Below, one piece after another: positions 42,801 through 54,226 of a DNA stretch of 64,000 nt (position 1 is its first letter; every line of letters starts with the position of its first letter). A model generated the notes under the pieces. The model had not been told where the DNA came from. It worked only from the letters and a program-made list of their open reading frames with translations, and made no database searches. Source of the stretch: Mermis nigrescens. Taxonomy: Eukaryota > Nematoda > Enoplea > Mermithida > Mermithidae. The stretch is taken from the NCBI GenBank assembly GCA_036768485.1, contig JAVLUZ010000143.1, positions 3,219,633-3,283,632 on the forward strand. The letters run 5' to 3'. The position numbers and the translations under genes were made by a program.

Positions 42801-43843
42801 GAAACCGTTTCTTGCCGAAATGGCGACATATTTTCAATGATTTTATCCTAAAATGGCCTTTCTTAATCTTTAAAGTTACACGGTTCTGGATGACAAAATT
42901 ATACTTAGTTCTCCCTTATCGCTTAAAAATTATAAAATGTTTATCCTAAGCACGCATAACTGAGCAGTTAGTGACGATAAAGCCAAAACTAACCTTTTCG
43001 TCCACGGCCATATAACCGGTACCGCTCACATTACGAGTATAGGATACCAAAAATTTGTTTTTTATATCTACCAACGTTTCTTCCACAATGCCTACGTCAT
43101 TGACATTGATTCCCAAACGGCGACCCCATTTCGGCATAGGATTAGTTTTAACAATAAACTTTTTCGACAACAATTGACCAACATCAGGAATACACCTAAA
43201 ATAACACAGCGTGGATTGGGTACTTTCTATCAGTTAGCATAACGCATAACGAGCTGATTTTCACTAAAAGGGAGCGAAACTAATATCTGTTTGGCACGAT
43301 AACTTTGAATTTATGATCAATTAATCGATTACACTATGTACGAGAATATACAAGATCAACACTATTTGATGATTTGTTCTATTGACGTACCGTTTTTGCA
43401 ATTCTAAAACTACTCATCAAACGAAAATTTTTTGCATTTCATTTCATTTCTTTCTTTTGTTCCACTAATAATTACTCCAAAACTTATAGAATTTTATACA
43501 AACTCGATCTCCACATATAATTTTCCATAGCCCTATCAGCTACCTGTTTCCCGACTTTGTTATTCAAATTTACATAAATAAAAGTTCAAGTGGAATCAAG
43601 TCAATCGTATTATAAACCAACATTCTTTAACCAGAAAACAAGGGCGTAAATCGAAAAAATTCGGCACAAAGAATGAGAATTCTTATAACGCTAACATTAT
43701 ATCTTATTTAACCATTACCTTCGCATGAACGTGTCCTCGGACAGCACGTGACGGCTGTAAGAGTTTGGGTAACGCTTCCAGAATGCTGTAACAACATCCT
43801 CCCAGGAATATTTTAACGTCACATCATTAACGAAAAATTTCAT
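39853..43843 (-). CDS. PRELI/MSF1-domain protein, PRELID1/prel-like mitochondrial lipid transfer protein
   Basis: PRELID1/Ups1-type proteins, paired with TRIAP1/Mdm35, carry phosphatidic acid across the mitochondrial intermembrane space for cardiolipin synthesis. Three in-phase exons give a complete protein of 206 residues (PRELID1 about 219): 43843-43719 (MKFFVNDVTLKYSWEDVV, then AFWKRYPNSYSRHVLSED), 43195-42994 (LLSKKFIVKTNPMPKWG, VEETLVDIKN, YMAVDEK) and 40146-39853 (VIYEPHPNDPN, RIAWISSQMRG, KFGFERFKHNS, AMKGF). Donors are GTAATG and GTTAGT; acceptors are TTTTAG and TTATAG. The RYPNxYSxHVLxED and TKTNPMPKW-like motifs are diagnostic of the PRELID1 branch rather than PRELID2 or PRELID3. 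The ATG is chosen because it gives the standard MxxF start; the frame remains open upstream. The long C-terminal helical region of vertebrate PRELID1 is reduced. Intron 2 (2.85 kb) holds several MITEs. The gene looks intact. Confidence 0.93.
41132..41520. mobile_element. hAT-like MITE, family C, copy 4, in PRELI intron 2
   Basis: A 389-bp element with flanks GTCGCTGT / GTCGCTGC (41124-41131, 41521-41528; 7 of 8). Left end TATACATCATCTTGG; right end reads inward CATACATGCACAGCATGG. It carries a CGACGCTTTGCGCC module near 41281. It lies next to a family M fragment (41007-41123, also at 54290-54405) and a family B-like copy (about 41545-41695). Confidence 0.8.
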
Positions 43844-45330
43844 TTCTGGGAGCTGTCCCGCACGGTCGGGTCGGTTACTATCTACTCTTGTTAACCAAGA
43901 CCGTACAGCTTTTTCTGACGATTCTTAAGACAAATATCGGACAAACGAAACTAATATTTAATCGAAGCATAAAACATCAGCAAATAAAATTTTTGCAATG
44001 TATTCTTCCTATTCTTCACCGAATAAGCAAGAAAATTATTTCCTATTTCAGGTCTAACACTTGGAAAATGATTGTATTAGCGCAGTCTCTTCCTAATCAT
44101 TTGCAAAGTACACAGAACAATCGCACAACGAACAACAAAGTAGGTAAGAAAAGTTGCTACCGCTTATAGAATCGGGAACCCATCTTAAGTATGTAACAAT
44201 ACAATAAAGTTAGCGAGCGAGTCGCCTCGCGAACCAAATTCATTTTTGTGATATGTGGTTATATTGCAGAATGACCATTCGGCTAATTTATAGGTCTGTT
44301 TTTGTACATTGTACGTATAACAATAAACCAAAGATCACACTTGTATGACGAGGAGATAAAAATGCATTAAAAAGTATGTAAGCTTTGTTGCAGTTAGTGA
44401 GCAATTTATGTACATATGTTCTTCATAGATGCACATCATAGGTGCGCAACGCGGGGTCAAACTTTCAGAGAGGAATGAAAATCGAAAACTTGAAGATAGC
44501 TAAGTGCTTTGTAGAAAAAACGATTTTATTACAGAAAAACTGTGCTTTCGCTTTAAAACGTCGTATTCGAGCATATGTGGCAAATATACAGCCTTTTTGA
44601 ACTCACAAACACAGCTATTAGCCTTTTTTACTAAAACTGCTATTCAGCCTTTTTAAAGTCGGTTCTAGAAAAGAAGCACTCGAATAATTCGGCTTTTTTC
44701 TATCAAATGCTTAGTCCTTTGTTAATTCATCTTTCTGCTTAATCGGTGTAATAGATTTGCATCCATTTTGCTCTGTAATGAATGCGGTGTAGTAACCTTA
44801 ATAATCGACCCTGCTTAGCGTGTTGCGTTTGTGAAATATTTCTACAACACATTTTTCGCACTCGTATGTGGAATAAAAGAAAAATAGTGTGCAAGCTCGA
44901 GAATTTGTTAATTATTTGATAATTAATACTTTAAATATCAAATATTTCTCGAACATTCAGTTTAAGAATTTTTCTGATTAGAAATTCTAAATTCAGAGAT
45001 TTTTGAGAATTCGAAAATTAAAATCTAAGCTATTTAGCAACCTTAAAGGATGCAGAAATTAAGAATCTGACGTTAATCAGAACACTTATGTGATACTTTT
45101 CGGTTCAGTTTAGCAGTGTCAATAAGCTTAATTTCGCTAATTGAATCCAACCAACGAGAGAGATAGGAGAACGTTAGCAATGCTCCACAGAATGTAACTT
45201 GTTATATTTCTTTGCAAATGGAGAAAAAATAGAGAAAAAAATAGAAATAGACTTGTTCTCTCGTTATACATAAAAAGCGAATACAGTCACCTAAATGTTG
45301 TAAATCATCAATATTCTGCTAGTCACATAT
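43844..45330. other. Interval upstream of the PRELI gene, no second gene identified
   Basis: The promoter and 5' UTR of the PRELI gene should lie here. A small GC-rich patch GCGAGCGAGTCGCCTCGCG near 44213 is the only distinctive sequence. No TATA box can be assigned with confidence. Confidence 0.4.
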
Positions 45331-45339
45331 TCCCATAGC

Positions 45340-45900
45340 GAGGTGAGGGGGTATTATCCCTACGTCAGGGTTCAAGACTCGAATCACTGTCAGACGATTT
45401 TAAGCTATCAAACATTTTCTGCATGATTTTTGGGAACAAAAGTAGCAAAGATGTTAAAATTTTTTAGGCGCTTTGCAAGCGTCGACTAGTTCATTTCTCT
45501 TTTGTTTACCCGTAAAATGCCTAGAATGATGTTAAAATGATCTGAAAAGTCAAAATTTTCGGTGAATTCTAATATTTTTTACTTGCAAAAGTGACGAAAA
45601 GAGTCAGAATTGGATAGAAAACTCTAAAAAATGTAGTTTCCCTCATTCAAACAAAATATAGGACATTTCAACCATTTTCCATAATTGACCTACAAAAAGA
45701 GGCTAGAACTCTAGGTTTAGTGGTCCCAAATTTTAGTAAGTAAAGTAAAGTTCTAAAGTAAGTAAAGTTTATTGCAACAGCCAAAGTACGTCATCAGAAA
45801 CTTTAACGAAGAGATAAATGTACAGCGCGGAAAATGTAGAGTAAAGAATAAAAGACATTAAAGCAATAATGCGAATACAGCTCGTACCAAGAAGAAACAT
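45340..45900 (-). repeat. Family D fragment plus a truncated LINE 3' end
   Basis: 45340-45700 resembles family D in reverse. At 45735-45900 the minus strand reads TTGCAATAAACTTTACTTAC with repeated TTTACTTAC units at its end, like a 5'-truncated retroposon 3' end with a short repeat tail. This tail differs from that of the LINE at 56690. Confidence 0.5.
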
Positions 45901-45945
45901 TGCTGTGCAAGGTCATAAAGGCAGTGCTCTTTTCACCCCCTGAAC

Positions 45946-46678
45946 CAGCGTTTTTTTGTATTCGGCAAAGATTTTTCCCGATGTACAAGACTTTTCGGGA
46001 CCGTCTTTGTACATGTACAAAGATTTTTGGGAAGACAAAAATTGCAAAAAAGGTCTGACATTCGCAAAAAGTTTCGGCGCGCGCCGAAATGAGTAATTGT
46101 GTGGTCTATATATCTTTATAATGGCAGAAATTGCGTTTCAAAAGGAAAAATGTCAAATTTTTCCGCCGTTTCAAGACGATTCTTAGGGATTTTTGCCCTT
46201 AGAGACCCAGAAATTAGCTAAAATACACTACCAAAAAGTCGAGCAACTCTGTTTTTACCACACTAAAATCGCTACTGTACCATATAATAGTACCCAAAAA
46301 TTTGTGTGTACAAAATGTACAAAGATTTTTGGGAGGACAAAAACTGTAAAAAGGTGTAAAATTCCCTAAAACGCGCCGAAATGAGTCATTGTTTGTCCTA
46401 TATATCGTTAAAATGGCAGAATTTGCATTTAGAATCAAAAAATGTCAAATTTTTTGGCGCTTCGCGCCGTTTAGAAACAATTTTAGTAATTTTTGGCGTA
46501 AGAAACCCAGAAATTAGCTTAAGTTCACTACCAAAAATCGAAAACCCTGTTTTACCACACTAAAATCGCTACTGTACTATATTATAGTATACAAAAATTT
46601 GCATGTGCAAAATGTACAAAGACTTTTGGGGACCATCTTTGTACATGTACAAACGGACCTTGTACAAAAAAAACACTG
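45946..46678 (-). mobile_element. hAT-like MITE, family A, copy 2
   Basis: A 733-bp element with a perfect 8-bp duplication CCCTGAAC (45938-45945, 46679-46686). Ends CAGCGTTTTTTTGTATTCGG and, inward from the right, CAGTGTTTTTTTTGTACAAGG. It is longer than copy 1 because an internal segment with its palindromic module is repeated (about 46075, 46375 and 46455). Confidence 0.9.
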
Positions 46679-46977
46679 CCCTGAACTCTTGACCTTGGAA
46701 AACTATGCTGCTTGCTAGTCATTCAAAAGTGGGCTAATTTCTTGTGAAAAATTTATCTTTGGGACAATTAAATTTTAGTATACTCCATCGATACACATCG
46801 CGGTAAGTAATGATGATTGAATGCAGACATTTTGTCGCAGTAAGATTTTATCATTAGATGTATTGGTTTTCATTTGCTGAGAATACGGCAGATGAAAGGC
46901 CCTGGATCTGGGTAGGACAAATAGATGACTCAAGTAGAGAGAAAATATATGTTTGAACATGTGAGCAGGATTTTCAC

Positions 46978-47470
46978 TAGAGCTGCACCGAAGTCCCCTT
47001 TTTCACCGGGGCTAGGGCCTGGCCGAGGCCTGGAAACACCGTATAATGAGGTCATATGATGTTCCTTGCTGGCATTTCTTATGCAAGATATATGCCCAGC
47101 TCTTATTCGTTACATATGTCGTAATATTAATGATGAAAAATAATAAAATAATAAAATAATAATAATACGAGTAATAATAATATAATAAATAAAACTAATT
47201 ACAATTACTAGGATATTCACCTTTACACAAATTAAGATCATATTCACTTGAAGACTATCTGTCTCATGGTGAATGAATGTAAGTTGTTTATGATTTCATT
47301 GTAAATTACTTCACTTAGTTTTTTAGCTCTCTAACTAAGCAAGTGATTGCTGAAATTAAACTGACGAAATTAAGATTTTCAAATGACTTTGTATGAAGAC
47401 AATTCAATTTTTAACTACGATATTATGCAGCGAGATTTAAAGTGAATTGTTCCCGCATTTACTAGAGCTG
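46978..47470 (-). repeat. Family F copy 3, diverged
   Basis: Starts TAGAGCTGCACCGAAG with GC-rich GGGGCTAGGGCCTGGCCG, then an ATA-rich tract near 47130-47200 matching the inverted tract of copy 2. The right end near CTAGAGCTGCAG is uncertain. Confidence 0.5.
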
Positions 47471-47791
47471 CAGCAAGCAGACGCATGCTTAGGGGTTGGA
47501 GGAAAGGGGGAATTTCCTGGGGTAAATAGGGTGATTTTAAGGTCAGAAACGGAGAAGAGTCGAAGCTTTTTCGTGAAAATTATTGAAATCGACCAGTTTG
47601 TGAGAACTAATGTAGTCACTATACTTTTTAAACATTTCTAGCCATTTTTACAATCATTTTAGCTTGAAAATTGGATGAAACTGACCAGACTAACCCCAGA
47701 CCGTGAATGCTAAACAAATGCAACTGTGACTGAAAGTTATAATTCAACACTATCCAACAATGGTTTCTCTTACATAGGTGCAATCTTGCTG

Positions 47792-48481
47792 CATAGGTGC
47801 ACAAGGTCAGGGTCGGCAGGGGGGGGGGTAAAATCTCAGGAATCCAAAACAGTAAATTTAACGTTCACAAATTTTCTGTTGTTTAAACGACCAAAATAGT
47901 CAAAATAGCCTATAGAACGTTTTTTCGTATTAATTTAGCATTTTTAAAGCATTTGTAGTCCATGTTGACTGCATTTCATCACTTTTAACACTAAAAAATA
48001 CAGAAATTAATCAATTTTAAGCGTTTTTTGTGTAAAAAAGTATATAAAAGTACTAATCCGTGGCGGAGCGCCGGAAAAATTTTGACATTTTTACTGATTT
48101 TGATGTTAAAAATGATGCAGAACAAGACCTGTTTGCTCAAAATCGCCGGACAGTACCGGTCTAGCTGACCTCTTCAGGGGGTAATACCCCTCCCTCATCC
48201 CCCCAATATGCATGTGTGATACGTGGGCAGCACCAAAATTCTGGGGGAGGGAGAGCAAGGTTTTTCAAAAGTCAAAAAATGGTCTCAAAAATGGTGGTAT
48301 GACGAAAAAATACCATTTTCAACGTTTCTCATCGAAGACTATCCATTGGCATCAAAAAATTGCGAACAAAACAAAAAAAATTTTCAAAAATTGAATTCTG
48401 GGGGGTATTTGGGTTTTTGGGGCTGTTCGGTTCGAACTTCTGGGGTGTGCATACCCCCAAACTGCCCCACGCCCACGTGTG
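47792..48481 (+). repeat. Adjacent family D and family B copies
   Basis: 47792-48218 is family D (starts CATAGGTGCACAAGGTCAG, module GGCGGAGCGCCGG near 48063). It is followed at once by family B (about 48219-48481, GTGGGCAGCACCAAAATTC to CCCACGCCCACGTGTG). The 8-mers around each do not match, so one copy may have inserted at the end of the other. From 48490 family E-type sequence begins. Confidence 0.6.
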
Positions 48482-49188
48482 ATAACAAATAGGTTTGAAT
48501 TAAATCAATCCGACGCGAAGCGCAGCAAAATTTTAAAATATTAATCTCTCTAAAACGAATCCTTGCATTACAAAAATTTTCCACAAATGCCATGCCAACT
48601 AAGCCTAAAATTTTTTCCTATTTTCCAAGATTTTGGTTGACAAATACAGCTTAAAAGTGGGAAAAAAACGATGCTAAAGCCTAATCTAAGAAGAAGTATT
48701 TTTTAGGCTGCTTGTCGAAGTCACTTCCGCTTAGGTCGACAGGTATTTTGCATTCCGCCTGAAAACTAAATTGTCGGACATTATTTTTCTTGATTTCGGT
48801 CCCAATTTTCTGTTGGGTAAATCACGAATTCTGGGGTGGGGTGGAAAAATTTCTGGTGGAGGTAAAAGCACCGACACTTATACAGAATAGTAACCGCTGT
48901 TGTACAAAATATTGTCGCAACAATTATTGATTTTCTTCAAACTTCTTATTTTTTCCTAGGCTTAGGCTTAGATTTATGTGAGTGGTAGTACTCCCGCTTA
49001 GATCGTTATCGCTCCCACTTAGGTCCATATCACTCCCGCTTAGGTCGAGACGAGATACATGCATTAGTTTGTCTGATGACGTCATATAATACCTAGTTAT
49101 TATTCTGTACTTAGATCAAGTATGGCTTCATAGAGTGGATGTTAGTGGTGATTGGATGATAGTGGATATTAAGATGGACAGGCCCTTG

Positions 49189-49627
49189 CCCAGGATTTGG
49201 TTTCTGGGGGGGACACGACCAACCTTTTTAAAAAACATAAGTAAGGACCAAGGGATAAATTAAAAAAGACGTTTTACGAACAATAGAAGTGTACACATTG
49301 TAAATTTTGCCACCCAGATGCCTTAAATATGATGATAATACAATGGACACCCTCCTGTAGAAATGTCATCTTCTGCATTAAATCTAGGCAGAACAGTAGA
49401 CAAAGATGCATAATACGCTTTAGATTGTTTAAAGACTAAAAATTGAGTGTTTAAACCGCGTGCTAAGGACTAAACAAACTCTATTTATAATTTTTAAATT
49501 TGGCGCTTTGCGCCGAAAATTTTTTGCTATTTTTGACCAAAAAAGCAAGGGGAGTAAAGGGGTAAATCATTCTCATGTTTCATTTCGGAAGGGGGACGTG
49601 CCCCCCATCCCCCTGGATACGAGCCTG
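49189..49627. mobile_element. hAT-like MITE, singleton
   Basis: A 439-bp element with ends CAGGCCCTTGCCCAGG and, inward from the right, CAGGCTCGTATCCAGG. Flanks AAGATGGA / ATGACGGA agree at 6 of 8. It contains a GGCGCTTTGCGCCG module near 49502. Confidence 0.65.
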
Positions 49628-49779
49628 ATGACGGATAATGATGAGATAATGACAGTAACGTGGGGACCAACTGGCGGAGTGGACACTGGGCGGGCACTCA
49701 TCATCAATTTTTCATTAAAACTGCTGGAAAATTCATAAGCGTCTACAACACTGTTTTCCTACAATTAGGGGTTTTTGTG

Positions 49780-50820
49780 AACCAAAATTTCGAGATGTGA
49801 AAAACAAATTTCGGCTTGCTTGGTTCACATTCTGGAAAATTTTTGAGATGCAAAAATGCGTCCTAGAAGAATAAAATTCCAAAGTTTTTTTATGTTTCTG
49901 ACACCGCGCCGATTGCAGCACTTTTATCAGCAACTTTCTCTGGAACTTCAGTGTAATTGAAGATCCTCATCTTCTACAAGGATTTTTACAGTTCTTATAA
50001 TGCAAACATGCGTTTTAGAATGCCAGAATGTCAGGATTTTCAGGCGCTTTGCGCCTAATTGATTTGATTTTATATTTGTTATTGATTTTGAGGCCGCGCC
50101 GCGCCTATTTCAGCACTTTTATCGACAGCTTGTTCTAGAACTTTACTATGATTGAAAATTCTTACTGTCTGCATGGATTTTCGGAAAATTTTTGTAATGC
50201 GAAACTGCTTTTTTAGAAGTAAAATTTCTAAGAATTTTGCAGGTTGATTTCAGGAATTTGTTGATGGACACATGTAAGCGCAATTATCTGTGTGTCCAGG
50301 ACATTTCACATTCTATACTTTGCTATCTTATTTTCCTTGCAACTGTTTTATCCTTGTGTTAATTCTTAATAAAGTATTTGTATTAGTATATTAATTTAAT
50401 CATTTGCTATTGATGCTTTGCTAAGGCCACACCCAGCAGCACTTTCATTGCAAAAATGGGTTTCAGAGAGGTAAAATTTCAAAATTTCTGGCGCTGACTC
50501 CAGAACTCAGCTAAAGTGCACAAGTGAAGGCCTTAAAATGCACTTTTAGAAGGTAGAACATATTACTGATCTTTATATTCATTGCAGTACACTAAATGTA
50601 CAATTACAAAACGTTCAAAAACTCGTTTTGGGTAGCGCTCATTTAAGCAAGATGAACTTCCTGAAAAAAATCGGTTTTTCAACATGAGTGCTTAATTTTT
50701 GAACGTGTTTTTAGACCCCCGAAAATGTGAACCAAAACTTGAAATGTGGAAAAAATGTTGATTATTTATAGTTCACATTGCAAGCCAAATCGCTAGGAAA
50801 AAACGGTGGCCTAAAACCTG
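49780..50820. repeat. Family E repeat with an L-type fragment
   Basis: Family E blocks lie near 49855-50240 and 50440-50820. The L-type fragment 50283-50396 (GTCCAGGACATTTCACATTC to TATTTGTATTAGTAT) looks like a retroposon 3' end with a TAGTAT-like tail. Right of this, 50940-51000 has CTTAGGTCGAGACGAG motifs related, in inverted orientation, to the minisatellite at 51770. Confidence 0.5.
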
Positions 50821-51769
50821 TTCTGTTCTGTTCTGTGCGCCAGGGTCTTTGCTGTTCTTGCTTATTTCATCCACCTCTATGCTTCTCCAATCGCTGTTGG
50901 CTGATTTGCAAACTCAGTTGTGTCGAAATCCAGCCGTACTTCCACTTAGGTCAGTTTCGTTCCAGCTTAGGTCGAGACGAGATAGGCATTAACACAGTGT
51001 GCACGGAGCAGGTTCTAGACACCGTTTTTCCCAGCGATTTGGTTGACATTATAGACAAGACCCAAAAATTTTTCCACCTTTTCCACCCTTTTTCCACGTT
51101 TTTTGGGAGGTCCAAAAAAACGTTGAAAATAGAGCGCCTGTGCTAAAAAATCAGTGTTTTTCAAGTAGAAAATCCTATGTACGCATGTAGTAGCGGTGTT
51201 TGATGTACTTTTTGTATGAAAATTTCGCACTCTACTAGAAATATCACGATCAGTGTATACGTTATTTCTGTTGAAACTTGAATTTCCTTCCTTCAATAAA
51301 GCATTTAAGCCAATTCTGAAGTCGCTTTTGACAATAAATAAAAACTATTATTTATTAGATGGCGCGAAGCGCCATAAAATTTTGAAATTTTAGTTCTCTA
51401 ATACACATTTTTGCATTACAAAAACTAAACAAATCCGGGCAGAATATAAGGATTTTCAATCGTAGTGAAGTTCTAGATCAGATTGTTGGAGTAACTTAGG
51501 AATATGGTACTTTCAAAAGGAGTAACTTAAGAATATGGTTCTTTCAGAATACTAAAAACTTCAGAATAGCGACTTTTTTCGCTCAGTACTTAGAACATTT
51601 TGAAAGAAAGCGCGAAAAAAATTTCATCCGTATATGATCAATATTACAAAATCTGTGGGTTTTGTTCATTAGCGTCTTTCCAACCTAAGCAAGCATCTTC
51701 TCGACCTAAGTATTTGAAGATTCAAACAGCTGATTGCAGAATCACATGCAGATACCCAATTTGCATCGA

Positions 51770-51905
51770 CCTAAGCATCTATACATCGACCTAAGCATCT
51801 ATACATCGGCCTTATACATCGATCTAAGCATCTACCTATGCATCGATCTAAGCATCTATACATCGACCTAAGCATCTATACATCGACCTAAGCATCTATA
51901 CACGT
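51770..51905. repeat. 20-bp minisatellite ATCGACCTAAGCATCTATAC
   Basis: About seven units of ATCGACCTAAGCATCTATAC with single-base variants. A second array lies at 52608-52817 and continues at 54732-54770 on the other side of a hAT insertion. No spacer diversity, so not a CRISPR array. Confidence 0.85.
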
Positions 51906-52621
51906 CCTGAGCGAGAGCGACCTCGACCTAAGCAGCTTAAAACACCTTTTCAGATATACTAAGCCTAAGCCTTAGTATAATAGAAGCAAAAACTTAGATT
52001 TTTGCATATCTTGTCAAGTAAAACCGAAAAAAACATGCAAAAAATATGAAAATTTTTTAAAGTTTTTTAGAATTTTAAACAGCTTTTCGCGCCTTTTTTC
52101 TTTCTTCTCCTTCATTGCTATGCTTCCTCCCGTAATTTCAGCCCATATTATTTATTTCTGACAAATGTGTAAGTCCTCGGATCGAGCCGTTTAATCGTCC
52201 CACCCAACACTCACATAGAGAGTTGCCTGCAACTTTGCAAGTATGGCTCAGATTTTCACTAAATCTTTTTTCCGCGCTTCAATTTATCATGTTCTACCAT
52301 TTTGGCAAAAAAATTTTGGCATTCCATATTCGTTTTGCTCCTTTTCTAAAAGTACCATATTCTTAAGTTTAGCCCTTTCAAAATACTAAAAAATAAACTT
52401 CAGAAGAGCGGATTTTTTAGCTCAGTACTTAGAACATGTTGAAAGAAAGCACGCAAAAAATATTCATCCGTCTATGATGAATATTACAAAAGCTATGGGT
52501 TTCGTTAATTAGCCTCTTCTCAACTTAAGCAAGCATCTTCGCGACCTAAGTGTTTAAAGATTCAAACAGCTGAATGCAGAATCACATGTAGATACCCAAT
52601 TTACATCGACCTAAGCATCTA

Positions 52622-52722
52622 TACCAATACTAATACTTTATTTGGAAAAGAACACAAGGGTAAAACAAAGTCGCAAGGAAAATAAAATAGCATAGTGTAA
52701 AATGCAAAATGTCCTGGAATAC
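52622..52722 (-). repeat. L-type retroposon 3' fragment in the second minisatellite array
   Basis: Reverse complement of the 50283-50396 fragment (TTTTATTTTCCTTGCGAC, AATAAAGTATTAGTATTGG). It interrupts the ATCGACCTAAGCATCTATAC units. Confidence 0.65.
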
Positions 52723-53156
52723 ATCGACCTAAGCATCTATACAAGGACCTAAGCATCTACACATACATCGACCTAAGCATCCTACATTGATCTTAGCATC
52801 TATACATGGATCTAAGCCAGAGCCCTGCACGGGGCGGGTCGGCCCGCCCCGCCCTGCAGGCCCGCAGCGGGCTTTTGCGGGGTGGGTCATACGGCTGGCG
52901 GGACGGGCTTCATTTTCTAAAAATTTTGGCAGGGCGGGGCGGGCCTTTCTTTTGTTTTAAATTTTTGTTGTGCAAAAGGATACGTGTGCGAAATTGATTT
53001 CCATGCACGAGGTTTCGCGAAATAGACTATAGTTCTAAGTAATGCTCTGCTGCTCATCCTTTGAATAAATACTCAATGAAATAGAACACATGGGGGTTGT
53101 TAAAATAATACAAATTGAAATAATCCAGCTTAACCATGCATAAGCTTACATATATA

Positions 53157-53955
53157 CAGTGTTTCAAAAAAACGAAACCCATATTTGACCTTGTAACTTC
53201 CCAACGGCTCGCTCAATTTCAATGCAAATTGTTTTAAACGATAGACAAAAACCTTCGTAAGAAACTTGCTAAGTTTCGTATCCGTAGCTTGCTCTGTTCT
53301 TGTGCAACGCGAAATTGTGTAAAAGTCGTTTTTTTCATTAAATACAATGCGTGTTTAGAAATAAATCATGTGTTTGCAACTTTGTAGCTTTTAATCGAGT
53401 AAACATTTTAGAATACGGTCTGCTCTATTCAAAAGCCTGTTTGTCTTGCTGTTAGCCTGTAAATTTTTGTATCATTTTGCTACTTGGTTCGAGAGTTATT
53501 GAGCTTTCGCCAAATGTCATTCCTTAGGTCATTCACAAGCGCAAGCAACTCACTGCTTATTTTGTCATTGCTGGCTCAATCGCCGAGGGAGTGACCTTAA
53601 GCAAAAGCTCAATAGCTCTTGAACCAACAAACAAAATAAAACTAAAATTTAGAGGCAACTAGCTAGATAAATGAGCTCTTGATTAATGCAAACCGTATTC
53701 TAAAATGTTCACTCGATCTAAAGCTACAACGTTGCAAACACATATTCATTTCTTACAACACATTGTATTTAATGAAAAAAACGACTTTTACCCAAATGCG
53801 CGTTGTACAAGAACAAATAAAGCTGCGAAGACTAAACATTGCAAGGTAATTATGAAGGTTTTTATCTATTGATTAAAGCAAGTTGCATTTGAATTGAGCG
53901 ATTCGTTTCGAAGTTACGAGGTCTGATATGGGTTTCGTTTTTTTGAAACACTCTG
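53157..53955. mobile_element. TA-flanked full-length foldback element
   Basis: About 799 bp, with TA on both sides. Ends share GTGTTTCAAAAAAACGAAAC inverted, and the complementarity continues inward (ACTTTGTAGCTTTTAATCG against CGATCTAAAGCTACAACG; TATTGAGCTTTCGCC against AAGCTCAATAGC) almost to the centre. Such palindromes form a near-complete hairpin. No transposase frame. Confidence 0.85.
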
Positions 53956-53983
53956 TATATATAGGTAGGCAGGTACCTACATA

Positions 53984-54226
53984 CACACGTGGGCGTGGGG
54001 GTTTGGGGGGCATGCACCCCCAGAAGTTGAAATACCCCCCCAGAAAATTTTTTTTGCTTTTTCAGCAATTTTTTGATGCCATTGGATAGTGCTTGATGAG
54101 AAACGTCGAAAAATGGTGTTTTTTGCCATACAACCACTTTTAAGACCATTTTTTGACCTTTAAATATTTTTTCACCCCCTCCAGAAATTTTTTCACCCCT
54201 CAGAATTTCGGTGCTGCCCACCTATG
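53984..54226. mobile_element. hAT-like MITE, family B, copy 3
   Basis: A 243-bp element with a perfect 8-bp duplication CCTACATA (53976-53983, 54227-54234). Ends CACACGTGGGCGTGGGGG and, inward from the right, CATAGGTGGGCAGCACC. It is nested in the hAT 52818-54731. Confidence 0.88.

Noticed and set aside
52806..52997. GC-rich open frame
   Set aside because: It covers the GGGGCGGG-type subterminal repeats of the hAT 52818-54731.
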